Source of the DNA: Paracamarosporium sp. OC-R06-R3
Lineage: Eukaryota > Ascomycota > Dothideomycetes > Pleosporales > Didymosphaeriaceae
Assembly (NCBI GenBank): GCA_019828545.1
Contig: JACVRA010000289.1
Coordinates: 1-64,000 of the forward strand
Length of the DNA: 64,000 bases
Reading direction: 5' to 3'
Made by a program: the position numbers and the translations under genes. The notes under the pieces are model-generated. The model was given only the letters and a program-made list of their open reading frames with translations, did not search any database and was not told the DNA's origin. Every line of letters begins with the position of its first letter. Within the stretch, counting starts at the first letter, position 1. This document shows, piece by piece, positions 1 through 10,500 of the stretch.

Positions 1-910
1 CTACTAGCTGATTGGCTACTAAGAGGTGGCCCTGTACGGGAGATGTTATCGGTGCGAGGGATAGTAAAATACCCGCAGATGTATGAGGTAAGACGTGCGG
101 GGTCATCTCGCATTAGCCCGGGTTGGTGGTTCGCTTCCGCTGGAAGTACCCATCAGTGGGGTGGCGCTGCATGAAATTGCGCCCCGCAGCGCGCATAGGG
201 CTGATAACGACTTCCCATTACTAGAGGGAGGTTATAAGGGTAGGATAAGGCTATTCTACAAAAATTTAGAGCGAAGAAGGCAAGGTTGGCGCTGTGGGGA
301 GGGAAGCCTGTTACGCTACAACACAAGTCGCTGTATAAATCAGGCGCGGAGGCTACGATGCAAACGTAATTTTTAGGTAGGAGGGATTATAGACATTTAG
401 AATTAGCTATAGCAGATTATTTTCATAGCATTATAGCGATATCTGTTGTGCGCATAAGCTTTCCGGCTGCTGAAAGTCAAAGTACCCCTCGTTTGTCTCG
501 CCACACAGTGTGTCTCGCTACGCAGTGAGGGACGTTATACCATCTATTCTGCAGGCAGAGATCGGGTACAAAGGATCGCTCGCCAGAACAGCGCTTACTC
601 AAACCACATCAGTTGTTATTGTTAAGTGCAATAAACCAGAGGGCGCCAACAAAACTATAGAACAAGGCCTTATCTTGCAAGACAAGGTCTCCTGATGCCA
701 ACAGTACGAGAGAGCGTGGCGGCCGAAGCAGCGCTTCAAGTGCTAAAAGTAACTGAATGGCTTTAATCCAAGTGCATATTATAGCCATTCTTGCACAGAA
801 AGGTGCGCTACACTCTGACCGCGCTCGTTCAGCGCGTGGTGAGTAGAGTTCAGTAATCTGTTTAGGTTTCCGTGTAAGCGCAGCCTTTATATGAGTGACT
901 TGACCATAAC
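1..910. other. No supportable gene (window start)
   Basis: Only short open frames occur here (for example 95-376 and 510-695 on the plus strand). None shows a recognisable motif, splice pattern or sustained codon bias. I see no RNA gene and no clear transposon end. It is probably decayed accessory DNA continuing from outside the window. Confidence 0.5.
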
Positions 911-2275
911 TTACCCATTAAAGCAATCTACCTGGCCATCAGCCTTACAAAGCGGGAAGAGTCTCTTTTTTCTCATATCACAGAACAGCTTTTCATGGTA
1001 CGGATAGAAGTTCGGCCCAATGCTACCCTTGCTGTTACACAGTTCTCGTGCGCTTTGTGTAACGTTATAACTCTTTACCAGCTTCCCAACAAATTGACTC
1101 TGAAGTCTTTCTTTCATCGGTCTTCCCTTAGGCTGCGAGCGCTTACGAGCGTTGCATGCCAATGGATCGCGTTGGCGGATATGCCTAGGACATTGTCCAT
1201 GAAAATCGCCAGGTTCGTTGTCGAAGTTCTCGCAGTCCAACCCGAACGCATTAGAGAGCTTCTTTCTCTCTGCTCCCTTGACTGCTAGGTCTTTACAAAG
1301 ATCTTCTTGCACATTTCCATGTGCGTCCGGAAACAACCCTAGTGCACATGCCGGAGACTCGCTCATTGGGATCACTGCTCCTTCCATTGGTGCCTTGTCA
1401 AATACAGGGGGGCACACTAAAGCAAAGTTAGCGCATCTGCTGTATCTTCACGGACTATGAAGAGGCTGCTTACTCATCTCATTAATCTTCTCATAGAGAC
1501 CAAATCTTGCCTTCGATCCGCACATCTGGAAAGGTTCGCGCTCCCATCGCTTGTATGTAGAATTGTCCAGCTTGAAATCTGGAAGATGAAGCCCAAGTCC
1601 TTTCCACTTGGTTGAAGTACCACCATGCTCATCAGGCGAATCAATCCCTGTGACGTACAAGATGTCAACGTTGAGCAAAACAGTCGGGCTTATGATTCTT
1701 AGCGCATCGGGCTGGAAAGAAAGATTACTATTCCTTCGAAAATCCAAAATTAACTTATAAAGGCACTTCAGTCTTGCTGTGCCCCTCTTTCCGCTCGGAG
1801 TCTGGAATTGAATGTTGGTAACCTAATTGCTCCATAGGACTGAATCGCCATCATCCCAACCCGACTGGCATTGCGCTGCTATCTCACCTGGGAGAAATGC
1901 GAAGGTATCCGACGATACGGGATAAAAGACAACAATAGATGTTATACAAATTGCATCAAAGCCACTGGCAGTGAGTGTTATGTACTCAGGCTTACAGGTA
2001 TCATGTTCGTTGATATACCCCACTTGCTTGTCTACTATACTGCCTTTCCCAAGGATCTCCTTTCCACCTCCATTGCGTCAGTATCCGAGTCTATCTCCAT
2101 TGGCATCGAACAGGGCAATTTGCGCTATTTTAATCAGTTAGCAAAGAAAGCCTTGGATGGTTTACATTCTCGTCGCCTAGGTATGATTACTTACAAACGG
2201 ATCCCCCAAAGTTGTCATTCAGCCTCTCATCCAGGTTTCCCGCCAAGATTTTCACGTTCATCTTTGGTCCTTTAG
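911..2275 (-). pseudogene. Broken remnant of a cysteine-bearing fungal protein
   Basis: Three minus-strand open segments (2023-1823, 1747-1448, 1417-911) read like consecutive pieces of one protein in different frames with stops between them. The first piece has a phrase with DTCKPEYITLTASGF and the last ends with a cysteine-spaced stretch (ELCNSKGSIGPNFYPYHEKL, then FCDMRKKRLFPLC). The upstream frame around 2024-2100 also reads into the first piece after a shift. The C-terminal phrase reminds me of the tails of large secreted fungal chitin-associated proteins, but that is recall, not a search. No intact start is visible and no GT-AG introns were found that restore the frame, so I call it a degraded gene. 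It could instead be a multi-intron gene I failed to assemble. Confidence 0.4.
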
Positions 2276-2868
2276 GCTTTTTCAACCACTCCGGTACCAT
2301 CAGAGCTAGTGTAATCTAGTAGAGTAAGAAAGAACCCTTTGCAAACCAAGTTCCCTTACCATTGTGAAAGCAGCCCCAAGCCCAAGCTCGGCTATGAGAG
2401 GAGCGATAGTTATGGCTTATCTTTAGCTTCTGGTTAATCGTCAAAAGACTCAGCACGTACGCGGTAGGCTATAAAAAGATCACCAACAATGTCTCTAGTA
2501 CGAAGACGGCAGTAAGATGGATCAACGACAGTATCAAGAAGTATTAACACAAAACGGCTTAGTCAAACATCATTTATACGGTACATACGAATGTTGAGAA
2601 ACTAATTTGACACGATTTCCTAATAATAGAACATAAGCGTAGTATTTCAAGATTTCAGTGTTCTCTAAACTTTGCTGCAGGCTAGTCCTAAGGCAACGAT
2701 TGCTCACTACTTGTATAATGTGTCTAAAGTCAACTTGCATTACAAAGCTATCAAATGGCGTTCAATCTATCTGCCACGTTTTCCTCAACAGAAACCCTAA
2801 CAAGACTTTGCCGTGAATAACATATCTCTGGAAATACCAGGCGTCATGGAAACCCTAGGCAGTACCCT

Positions 2869-2979
2869 TCTGCCGCATATAGTAAGGGTTCACTTAGGGT
2901 GAAATTGTATTATGCGGCGCCGCCTCACCCTTTAAAAATTTAGTAAGCCTTTCAAAAGCTCTGCCGCATTTAGTAAGAC
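2869..2979. repeat. Short direct repeats around GCCGCATWTAGTAAG
   Basis: Two near-identical copies, TCTGCCGCATATAGTAAGG near 2870-2888 and CTGCCGCATTTAGTAAGACC near 2960-2979, flank a third partial copy (AAAATTTAGTAAGCC near 2935-2948). Spacing between the full copies is about 90 bp. The origin is unknown. Confidence 0.5.
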
Positions 2980-3006
2980 CTCAGTCACCTATGAAAACTT
3001 AATTAA

Positions 3007-3093
3007 TGTTGACATAATGAGTTTCGCCGCCTTGAGCATTATGACATAGTCTGAGACATCGTCCTACCTCAACATCATTCATTATGTGTCAAC
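3007..3093. repeat. Imperfect inverted repeat, MITE-like
   Basis: TGTTGACATAATGA at 3007-3020 is matched in inverted orientation by TCATTATGTGTCAAC at 3079-3093, with a 2-nt insertion. The internal segment has no coding potential. Size (about 87 bp) and AT-rich flanks fit a very small MITE or a hairpin remnant. No clean target-site duplication is visible. Confidence 0.35.
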
Positions 3094-3892
3094 TTTATAT
3101 ATTACATTAAAGGTATTTATCTAATCACTTCCGCAACAGCAAGGTCATGGCAAGACTAACTCCTGTAGTCTCCTGCGCGGCGTAGAATCATACAATTGCT
3201 TCGGGCATATAGAAGCTACGTGTGGATTCATTAATATCTCTAGTGTATGCAGAGGTCGTTATTTTGAGATTCAGGTATTGCTTTTGTTCGAGTTCCTATT
3301 ATTATTTTGCTTAGTCGTTTATTGAATATTAACTCTTATTACAATTTCGTTGGTCTTTAGGGATCTTTAGTGGCTGGGTTGGACCCTCTCGTTGAGACAA
3401 TACCTAAAAAATGTTGACTATCAGTGTTACCATAATATACGCCACCGTGACTAGCGCCGATGGAGAATTCAGTGGGCGACGTGCTATCGCTTCGGTCACC
3501 GTAAAGGCGACGCAGCATTATGAAACCTTGACAAGAGGTTAGGGGAGGGCTAAATTTGATTGGCCTGCGGCACAGTTGTGGCTATGGCCATCCAGATTGG
3601 TCTGCGAACACGTGGCCATTAATTACTTATAACATTGCACACTTACTTATCAACTTATATGTCTTTATCGAAACGTACATGTTCGTGTTGTTTGTCTCGT
3701 CGCAGGACAAGCCCCCGAAGTCGTTCTTCTACAGATATCAAAATATGTTAGTATTCCGCAGCCGGATGGATTACTGCTGGGAATAAACCTAATTGAGCTA
3801 GCTCTGAAGTCATCAAGTGGAGACCACAGTCGTGTTCTCTTAGAGACACACGCAGCCTTGCCGCACTTGATACAGCTGCCTTTCGTATCAAC

Positions 3893-4771
3893 ATGGAGAA
3901 CTACTCGACGTATGCTAAACAACTGGTTGATCTGTGCGAATACGGTCAATACGAGCAGCTAGTGTCTCTGCTTAAAGATGCCAGGGCTAGAGAGACTGTG
4001 CTGAGCATGGAAGTTCTCAAACTAAGCCCCCACTCGGATTGCACAGAGGAGTTCCTCATTCTCGAGCGCATGCTCGAAGCGGCAGTAAGAAGTGAACAGT
4101 TCGATCATATTTAAGTGCTCCTCGAATTCGGTCGACAATCTGGTGTCCCTGTGCGTTACTTAGTCACTGCAAGGATAGTTCAGGCGGCAATCAGGCGACC
4201 GGAAAGAACACTGGACCTCTTCCACGAGCTTGAGCGTGCACACTCTGATGTTTGGGCTGTAGCTCTGCCTATGGGTCGCCAGAGTATCGATCTTGCATGG
4301 AGCACCGCGAGGCTCTTTCCCCAGGCGCGTCTTTCTCTCCTACGCCATTTGTTGGCAAGAGGGATTGATCCTGAGCAGCTTGTCGGCAGATTTTTACGTC
4401 GTAACCCCTTATACCAAATGGTGTTCTGGGATGCGCCTTGCGAAATGTTCGAATGCTTGCTAGAACATGGTGTTGTTATTGCCCGGTCACGCGCACAGAG
4501 CGCTGCTGCGCGTCGTGGGCGCATCGATGTGTTGGAGGTGTTGTTGCGGCATGGAGCTGACTTGGACGAGCATTTTAAGCGAACTTCTGTTTCTCCAGAC
4601 GGTACAGCACTCCATGCAGCCGCTGCAGCTGGGAATATGTCGGCCATCAGGTGGTTAGTTGCGAACGGAGCAGATGCGAACCTTCAAAATTGCGATGGGG
4701 CAACACCAGGGGACTTATTACCTATTGACTGCGATGAGGATGTCGCACAGCTATTACATTGTGGGAAATAG
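3893..4771 (+). pseudogene. Ankyrin-repeat protein interrupted by one in-frame TAA
   Basis: A single plus-strand frame runs 293 codons from ATG 3893 to TAG/TAA-type stop 4771, broken only by TAA at 4112-4114. The downstream part has typical ankyrin phrasing: RGRIDVLEVLLRHGADL, then GTALHAAAAAGNMSAIRWLV and ANGADANLQNCDGATPGDLL. The upstream part (about 73 codons) is helical and continuous with it; reading the stop as CAA would give Gln in a helix, DHI-Q-VLLEFG. No GT-AG intron removes the stop. Ankyrin repeats mediate protein contacts; no catalytic domain is visible. It is either a recent pseudogene (C-to-T at a CpA, RIP-like) or a gene whose second half starts at a later ATG. Confidence 0.6.
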
Positions 4772-4940
4772 AGACCCACTTTCTTGTATACAGGATGGTC
4801 CCAAGTACAAGCTCATCAAGGTTCGGACGGCATGCACTCTCGGTTTTCGTGTACAGCTAACTTAACCGACACTTCCGAAATAGGCATGGTCCAGCGCACG
4901 TCCAGAGGCACGTCAGTCGGGGGCGGCGGGAGACTGCCAT

Positions 4941-5001
4941 TCTGCGCCGCTTTCTAAGCTTTAGGCGTAAAGCAGCACTCTGTCCTGCAAAGTCGTGGAG
5001 T
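4941..5001. repeat. Copy 1 of a diverged 60-bp repeat (partner at 12385-12445)
   Basis: The core TAAAGCAGCACTCTGTCCTG at about 4967 and the following AGTCGTGGAGTC match the segment at 12385-12445 with a few transitions. Similarity starts near the shared GCCGCTTYCTAAG and ends just after GTGGAGTC. It lies at the 5' edge of the GNAT pseudogene. Confidence 0.6.
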
Positions 5002-5775
5002 CGCGACTTGCCGCGCATTACGGCCGTCTGCCTGGCGGGGCTGCCCGACGACCCAACATTTGATTTTTTGTGGAGATATCGCCATTAGTATCCCGATGAC
5101 AATTCCTTCTTCTGGCAGCAGAGGCTGAAGGAGAATCTTTTTGACCCGAAGAAGACGCTTCTGGTTGCCGAGGAGACGCTGGTCAGCGACGCCAAGCGCG
5201 AAGACCGTGGAGAAGCGGTGGCCACTATCGTCGCCTTCGCATTGTGGGAACGCAACGGCAAGGCATCGATTGTGCCGCCGGTGATCAGATCCTTGCTCAA
5301 GTACGGCTCGTTCCCGACGCTGCACCGTAAAATCACATGCTATCACTGACTAGCGATCCTCATGCACCTCATAGGATATGTCACAAAGCTCAAAAATTGG
5401 GCGATAAGCAAGGAGTATGTTCGAAGGGATGGGGACCGCAATCGCATAGCAGCGTTCTCAAAAACTATAGATGGCGTTCAGAAGAAGTACTAGGAGACGC
5501 TGTATCCCCATAATTTTCACCTTCTGCTCCTCGCAACACATCCAGACTATCGTCGAAGGGGAGCGGGTACTGCCCTCAGCAAGTGGGGCATTGAAAAAGG
5601 TCTGTCTGCTGGAATGGACATAGGTGTTGAGGCTAGTCCAATGGGGTTTCCGCTATATAAGCATTTGGGCTTTGTACTCTTAGAAGAGTTGATGGTAGAG
5701 CCTCAGCACGATGATGCACGGCTTCCAGTCAAATTCATGGTCTTTGAGAAGAACGAGAAGACAGGTGCGGTTTGA
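4981..5775 (+). pseudogene. GNAT-family N-acetyltransferase with three in-frame stops
   Basis: One plus-strand frame can be followed from about 4981 to TGA 5773-5775. It shows a fungal GNAT layout: an N-terminal segment with DLPRITAV, DDPTFDFLWRYRH and YPDDN, a central strand AVATIVAFALWE, and the acetyl-CoA-binding motif A region LLLLATHPDYRRRGAGTAL followed by ASPMGFPLYKHLGF. The R-R-R-G-A-G loop fits the Q/R-x-x-G-x-G/A signature. Stops fall at TAG 5086-5088, TGA 5347-5349 and TAG 5491-5493; each is one C-to-T step from CAG or CGA. The frame is otherwise uninterrupted and no splice sites remove the stops. No start ATG is visible in frame; a shared repeat replaces the region where it should be. 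The ancestral product was a cytosolic acyltransferase of unknown substrate. Confidence 0.75.
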
Positions 5776-5884
5776 TTCTCTTATGTACTCATTAGGGAAG
5801 TCCACAAAACAGGATAAAAAGAACGTTGATAACACCGATAATCCAGAAGAGTACCCTCGGGGGCTCGATACGCCCGTAGGTCAG

Positions 5885-7304
5885 CTATCCGTTTTGGCTC
5901 CACCCACTCACTGGTACTAATCCCTTCTCCAGCTGAGTCGGGTAGTTGACGGGAAAATCTTCCTCTCTTTCGTTCTCACCACGATGAGCAAACAACTTAG
6001 AATACTGTGATCGCAGAGCAGGTGGGAGAGGCCATGCTCTGCTCGTGTTCCGCTGGAATAACTTGAGAATATGACGTTGCCTGCCAATGTGAGGGTCAGA
6101 CTCGAGAAACTTGTTCCGGGCATGGAGCAATGCGAGATTGTTGAAAATCATCATGTCCCCATTTTGAAAGTCAACCTTGATAGACTGCTCTTTTGCTGTG
6201 ATGTGGAGTAGATTGAGGGCTTGGACCTGTGCCCCGTCGATCGCAAGAAGGTCTTTAGACCGCTTGAATTCGCCAAACCTGGTGAAAGGGCGACGGAAAG
6301 ACTGAAGAAAGATTCGGCCTTCATGACAATGTAGCAGTGGCATTTCGTACGCGGCGACTGCACGGTCAAGTCTCGCCAAATAATCATTGTGATGGAACAG
6401 TAGCTTGACAACGACTTACGGATCGAACACGAACTTTCCGGCCAGTGTACGCAAAGTATCAGGGCGAGAGGCAGCAAGAACATTGTACACCTGGCCTGAG
6501 CTGGCCAATCTAAAGGAACCCCCACCCCTGCCTCTCTCTCTAAAGTGTACAGCGTGATGATATCTCCGAGGTCGGTGTGGAATGTCTATACAATCATCAG
6601 CGGGCGATACTTGAAAAAGAATAAGTATTACCATCTCGCTGCTTGTGTACGCTGGTGACTTGATCTGGTTGTTCTTGAATATGTCGCCAAGATCTCGGAC
6701 ATGAGCTATAGCAGTAAATAAGCGAGTATAAACCTGGAGGACATTATAATCACCTACAAAGCACATCTGCCCCAATGGGCTTGCAATAAGCTCGCTGGTT
6801 TCCGAGATAGCCAGTAATGCCAGCGTATATCATAATGTTCTCTTCAGCACTAAATTCGCCCGGATTAAGTCCACGCAGGAGGCCGAAGCCTAGTCTAGTG
6901 TAGAGAGACTCCTCAATCTCTGCTAGCTTCTTTGAAAGCGAGTCTGAAAGGCGAAAATTTTTTGGCGTCAGGTACTTTGGTACGAGTTGCGCTTCTAAGG
7001 CGGGTTTCAGCTTGATCCATACCATGTGGTCATGGATAATGGTCGCACCTACCCTTCGCCTCTGCAAGCGCACACTTGATGCTTTCAACGTCCGAACTCG
7101 AGAGCTGAATCAACCACTCATTTTGAGAAGCAAGGACTTCATCGGGGTGCTAAACGAGAGATGATGAACATGATCAGGGAAGCCTGGCGGAACAGGAGAG
7201 ATACTGTGAGGTTGAGCTGAATTTACTTGGGAATCAATATAGTCCTTTTCCGACAGAAGGTATGCCGGGGCTGTCAGCACTTGTGACACCAAAACCTCAG
7301 CCAT
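5885..7304 (-). pseudogene. TauD/TfdA-type Fe(II)/2-oxoglutarate dioxygenase, decayed
   Basis: Reading from ATG 7304 leftwards, the pieces match a fungal TauD/TfdA (clavaminate synthase-like) oxygenase in order: LTAPAYLLSEKDYIDSQVNS, then PVPPGFPDHV, a middle segment RLGFGLLRGLNPGEFSAEEN (about 6870-6950), the iron-binding HxD as FHTDLGDII (about 6550-6590), GGSFRLASSGQVYN, and the C-terminal GDMMIFNNLALLHARN with PLPPALRSQYSKLFAH. An intron with donor GTAAGTCG at about 6419 is still recognisable. Breaks: a one-base loss plus TGG-to-TAG near 7145-7160 (expected HHPLVWHP region), and a frame change just after the HTD strand near 6530. Such enzymes hydroxylate small acids, but the substrate is unknown. 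Several independent breaks make it non-functional. Confidence 0.75.
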
Positions 7305-7591
7305 AGCAATAGAATTAAGGTGGAACCAGATAGATGTGTTGGAATCGGCAGTCGGGTAAGGCTGAGAGCGAAAGGCTGGCTTATCACGTCTTCGTCTCCG
7401 CGGCTCAGAAGAACCCCGCTCTCAGCCTGATACGATCAAGGCCCACCATTGGATCGATGTCCATAGTCATTCACCTGGATTTGGATGATTGCATCAAATT
7501 ACGACACCATGTCATTTGACGAACATCCGCATATGCAGACATGCCGCTCTCTGGGTGATCTGCCTGAGGTGTCAGAAACGGTAAGTGATCT

Positions 7592-9895
7592 TCAAGTGAT
7601 AAAGTGGGTGAACGAACTCCGAAGCCATTCACTGGCAGTCCTAAGGTAGGCTTGATCCTGTTGCTCGAGGGCAGCAAATGAGATCGCATCTTCCACGAAC
7701 AATTCCGTGAACATGGGTGCATCTCCAAAGACAGCACGGCGCATGTGATAATGGTATACGAAGAGGAGGTGTTGCGCGGACCAACGCCATTGGTCCAACA
7801 TCGGTTGCGAAAAAGACGCGATCTTGCGTCCATACGGCTGTGTCCAGTCAGTCTTCCTTTCTTCTCTAGGCAGCGACGACGGTACCTACAGCATCTCCAT
7901 GTATTTGAATGTAATCCACCTGATTCTCGTATACGACTTCCAAATTATGGATGAGGATGAAGACAGTGATATACACTTCGAACCAGTCATTTTTGTCGCG
8001 TTTGAGGAGAACTTTCCAGAGCTGCTTGAGCATCTTCTTCATGCTCAGTTCCATCCATCGAATCACTGTCGTGTCCAGCTGATAGTCCAGCATTGGTGGA
8101 ACTGGGATATTTCCGTGATCCGGTGCGCCCAACATGTAGATAACGGACATCCCGAGGGACTCTTCTGTCAGCAATGTCTTCTTTGCTGCATACAGGCGGC
8201 TTCCGACCCAAATCTGGAGGGCGGCTTTGACTATTGGACTACGTTCCTGAAGCAGGTTTTAGTAACCACTCACCCATGTGCAGACTCTATACAAGTAACG
8301 ACTTACCTGATATCGGACAGCGATTCGGAAGGTCGAGATGGCAATGTCTGGTACGACGATAGGCTCAATGCCCGGGACGTTGCTTGGATCTGTGACCATG
8401 GCGCGAAGATAGTATGTCGCATAGCCCTGCACAACGTTTTCTATTTGCGAAACGATTTCGGCCACATCAATCGCACAATATGTCGAGATTTTCAGGACTT
8501 GGTGAGGTAGATTGCCCCATTTCCGTTCAACAATGTCACCATCTTCTGGTTCAAAATGAGAGCACTTAAGGCTCAAGGAAGGCGCACCTTCTGCTAAATG
8601 TGCATGCTTGACTGACAAAAGAACGGTTTGTCGCGTGATCCACTTCATTTGTGTTCGAAGTGGTTTTTCCCATAGCGCAGACTCTGAATGCATTCAGTGC
8701 ATTGCGTATCTCGTAGGACGGAGAAATCACTCGTTCGGAAGAATCCACAGTCCTCCAAGTCAAGCCGGAAACAAGGTTGGGCTATAACCATTGTGGGGTC
8801 TGCACATCTGTCCGGATCGTTGCGACAATTATGGCATGGTGAACCTAGATCACACTGCGCATCATCAGCTATGCCAAATTGGGAAAATACAAACGAAATA
8901 CCTTTTTCCTCCACATCCTACATCTAAAGCAAGCTCCACGGGTTCTGAGTGTTTTCTCTTCGACACTTCGTGACGCAGCCTTAGGCTTTGATGCCTGCTT
9001 TGATCGGGCATCTTTTGTATCGAAGACCACAACGCTTGACTGTAACCAGGGACGGTCCTTTCTGATTCCCTGTTGCGCTCTGGCCAGATTGCCTTTGGTG
9101 TGCGACCCCTTTCCTCGAGCTTGTCTTACGGAAACCAACATGTTCTTTCCTCGAGGAGGTACGATGGCGCTTTCGGACGCTCGCAACGGAAGCATTGGCT
9201 GTGCAGCATCTTTTCGTGGTGCCACTGCAAGCGGGCCTATAAGACCTGAGTTGTTGCCCTCTGGTGCTTCTGTGGAGGCTAGGCTGCCTGGAACAGCCGC
9301 CGCATTGCCGGCCGCAGGTGGTTGCAGGAAATCGGAAACACGGTCGTTGAACTATGCACAGAAGTCAGCGCTGATGGAAATTGCATTGTTGTGCGGGAAT
9401 AACTTGCAAAGAAATTATCGTAAGGCGTCACATTGTAGGGAAACGAGTTGATAGTCGGGAACAGGCTACCATAAGGCAAACCCTCCATCCATTGCTCGGA
9501 CTCTCTCGGTCCAGAGGCAGCAGAGTATAGCTCCGGCAGGAAATCGAGGTTTTCGAACGCTGTAAGCTGTGGGAATGCATTCAGTGTATCCTGCAGCTCG
9601 TCAAAGTCCGGCAACAGCGGGTCCTTTGTAGTCGTTAGTGGGTCGAATAGCTTGTCGGGACACGATTGTGAATGTTACAGTGCATGAGACATCAGTCGCA
9701 TCGATGCCTGTTATAGCTGGCGATTCCAGGCGTGATACGGTGCGGTCCGATGTTCGGGAAGGTGTCCTGAGACAGTGTCCCGGCTGACAGGGTCGCACTA
9801 GAGCGATCGCACTGCGAATCGTCGTGAGAAGGGGTAGCGGAGCGTGTAGACGAAGCTGGTCGCTGCTTATCCATGGCTACCCGTTGTAAGTCCAT
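7592..9895 (-). CDS. Zn(II)2Cys6 transcription factor, probably frameshifted
   Basis: The DNA-binding domain is intact after removing intron 8855-8901 (GTATTT...GCGCAG): C-x2-C-x6-C-x5-C-x2-C-x6-C in CFRCRMWRKKCDLGSPCHNC plus RNDPDRC. It is followed by TMVIAQPCFRLDLEDCGF, seen in this fungal regulator family. Further introns fit at 9352-9407 (a GC-AG intron, donor GCAAGT), 8247-8306 (GTAAGT...TTCAG) and 7838-7889 (GTAGGT...CACAG), with frame kept across each. The C-terminal half is helical and has LDQWRWSAQHLL; the stop is 7592-7594. Two problems remain. Near 8690 the frame changes without room for an intron, and the first exon (ATG 9895 or 9874) could not be joined to the exon ending at 9408, whose first codon is not ATG. 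So it is a regulator gene that is either damaged or carries a sequence error. Its targets are unknown. Confidence 0.65.
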
Positions 9896-9985
9896 GTGGG
9901 GCAGGCGCCTGATATAGGCAGCCAGCGGCAGCGCTGTGTCACACGTAGAAGGCTGAGAGCGAGTCCATTGCGACTGCCCGGTTTC

Positions 9986-10336
9986 CTATTTGGGTAGTCG
10001 GGAACACGCTTGGGCGCCAACACCAAGCCGCATCGCCCTCCTACGCAGCCCTACATTTCTACAAGGCCAGATTCGCTCGCTTACCAGACTACTCTGGGTG
10101 TTCTGGGTAACCGGGCAAAATGGTTTTACCTTTTGAGCCTCAGTACCGTCACCAGAATTTGCCCCGAACTCGACACTGATAGCACCCTGGTCCACAACTA
10201 CCTCATGACATTCCATGACAGGCCAAGTTTGGCATGGAAATCCAATGGCAGGTCTCTTCGTGTTTTGTGGCTTCGGAGGAATTTGGAAGGGCGGCAATGG
10301 ACGATCGATGTCTCCCCGGATGCTAAATGAATGCAT
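9986..10336 (-). CDS. Possible exon of an unrecognised protein
   Basis: The minus-strand frame from ATG 10336 (MHSFSIRGDIDRPLPPFQ) has protein-like composition to about 10130, where CAAAAG is followed by a GTAAAA donor-like site. It lies directly upstream of the Zn2Cys6 gene in the same orientation and might be part of it, but I could not connect them. No family recognised. Confidence 0.2.
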   Translation of the reverse strand: MHSFSIRGDIDRPLPPFQIPPKPQNTKRPAIGFPCQTWPVMECHEVVVDQGAISVEFGANSGDGTEAQKVKPFCPVTQNTQSSLVSERIWPCRNVGLRRRAMRLGVGAQACSRLPK

Positions 10337-10500
10337 CTGCCAACCGGGACCCTAAAGCATCAGGAACGAGCAGTAGTATTTAACAACCAGCGGACTCCAG
10401 GAAGTCGGCACCTCATCCAGAAACATCTCATCGGATCTGACATTGCAACACTCCACTCAGCAGCCTCCCTCCGCAATCCGTTCTGACAACTCCACAAGTC

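Larger units (their letters stand above)
2281..3892. other. AT-rich intergenic stretch with small repeats
   Basis: No supportable gene. The stretch is AT-rich with many stops in all frames. It contains short direct repeats built on GCCGCATWTAGTAAG (2869-2978) and an imperfect inverted repeat (3007-3093), listed separately. It resembles a decayed transposon island. Confidence 0.5.
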
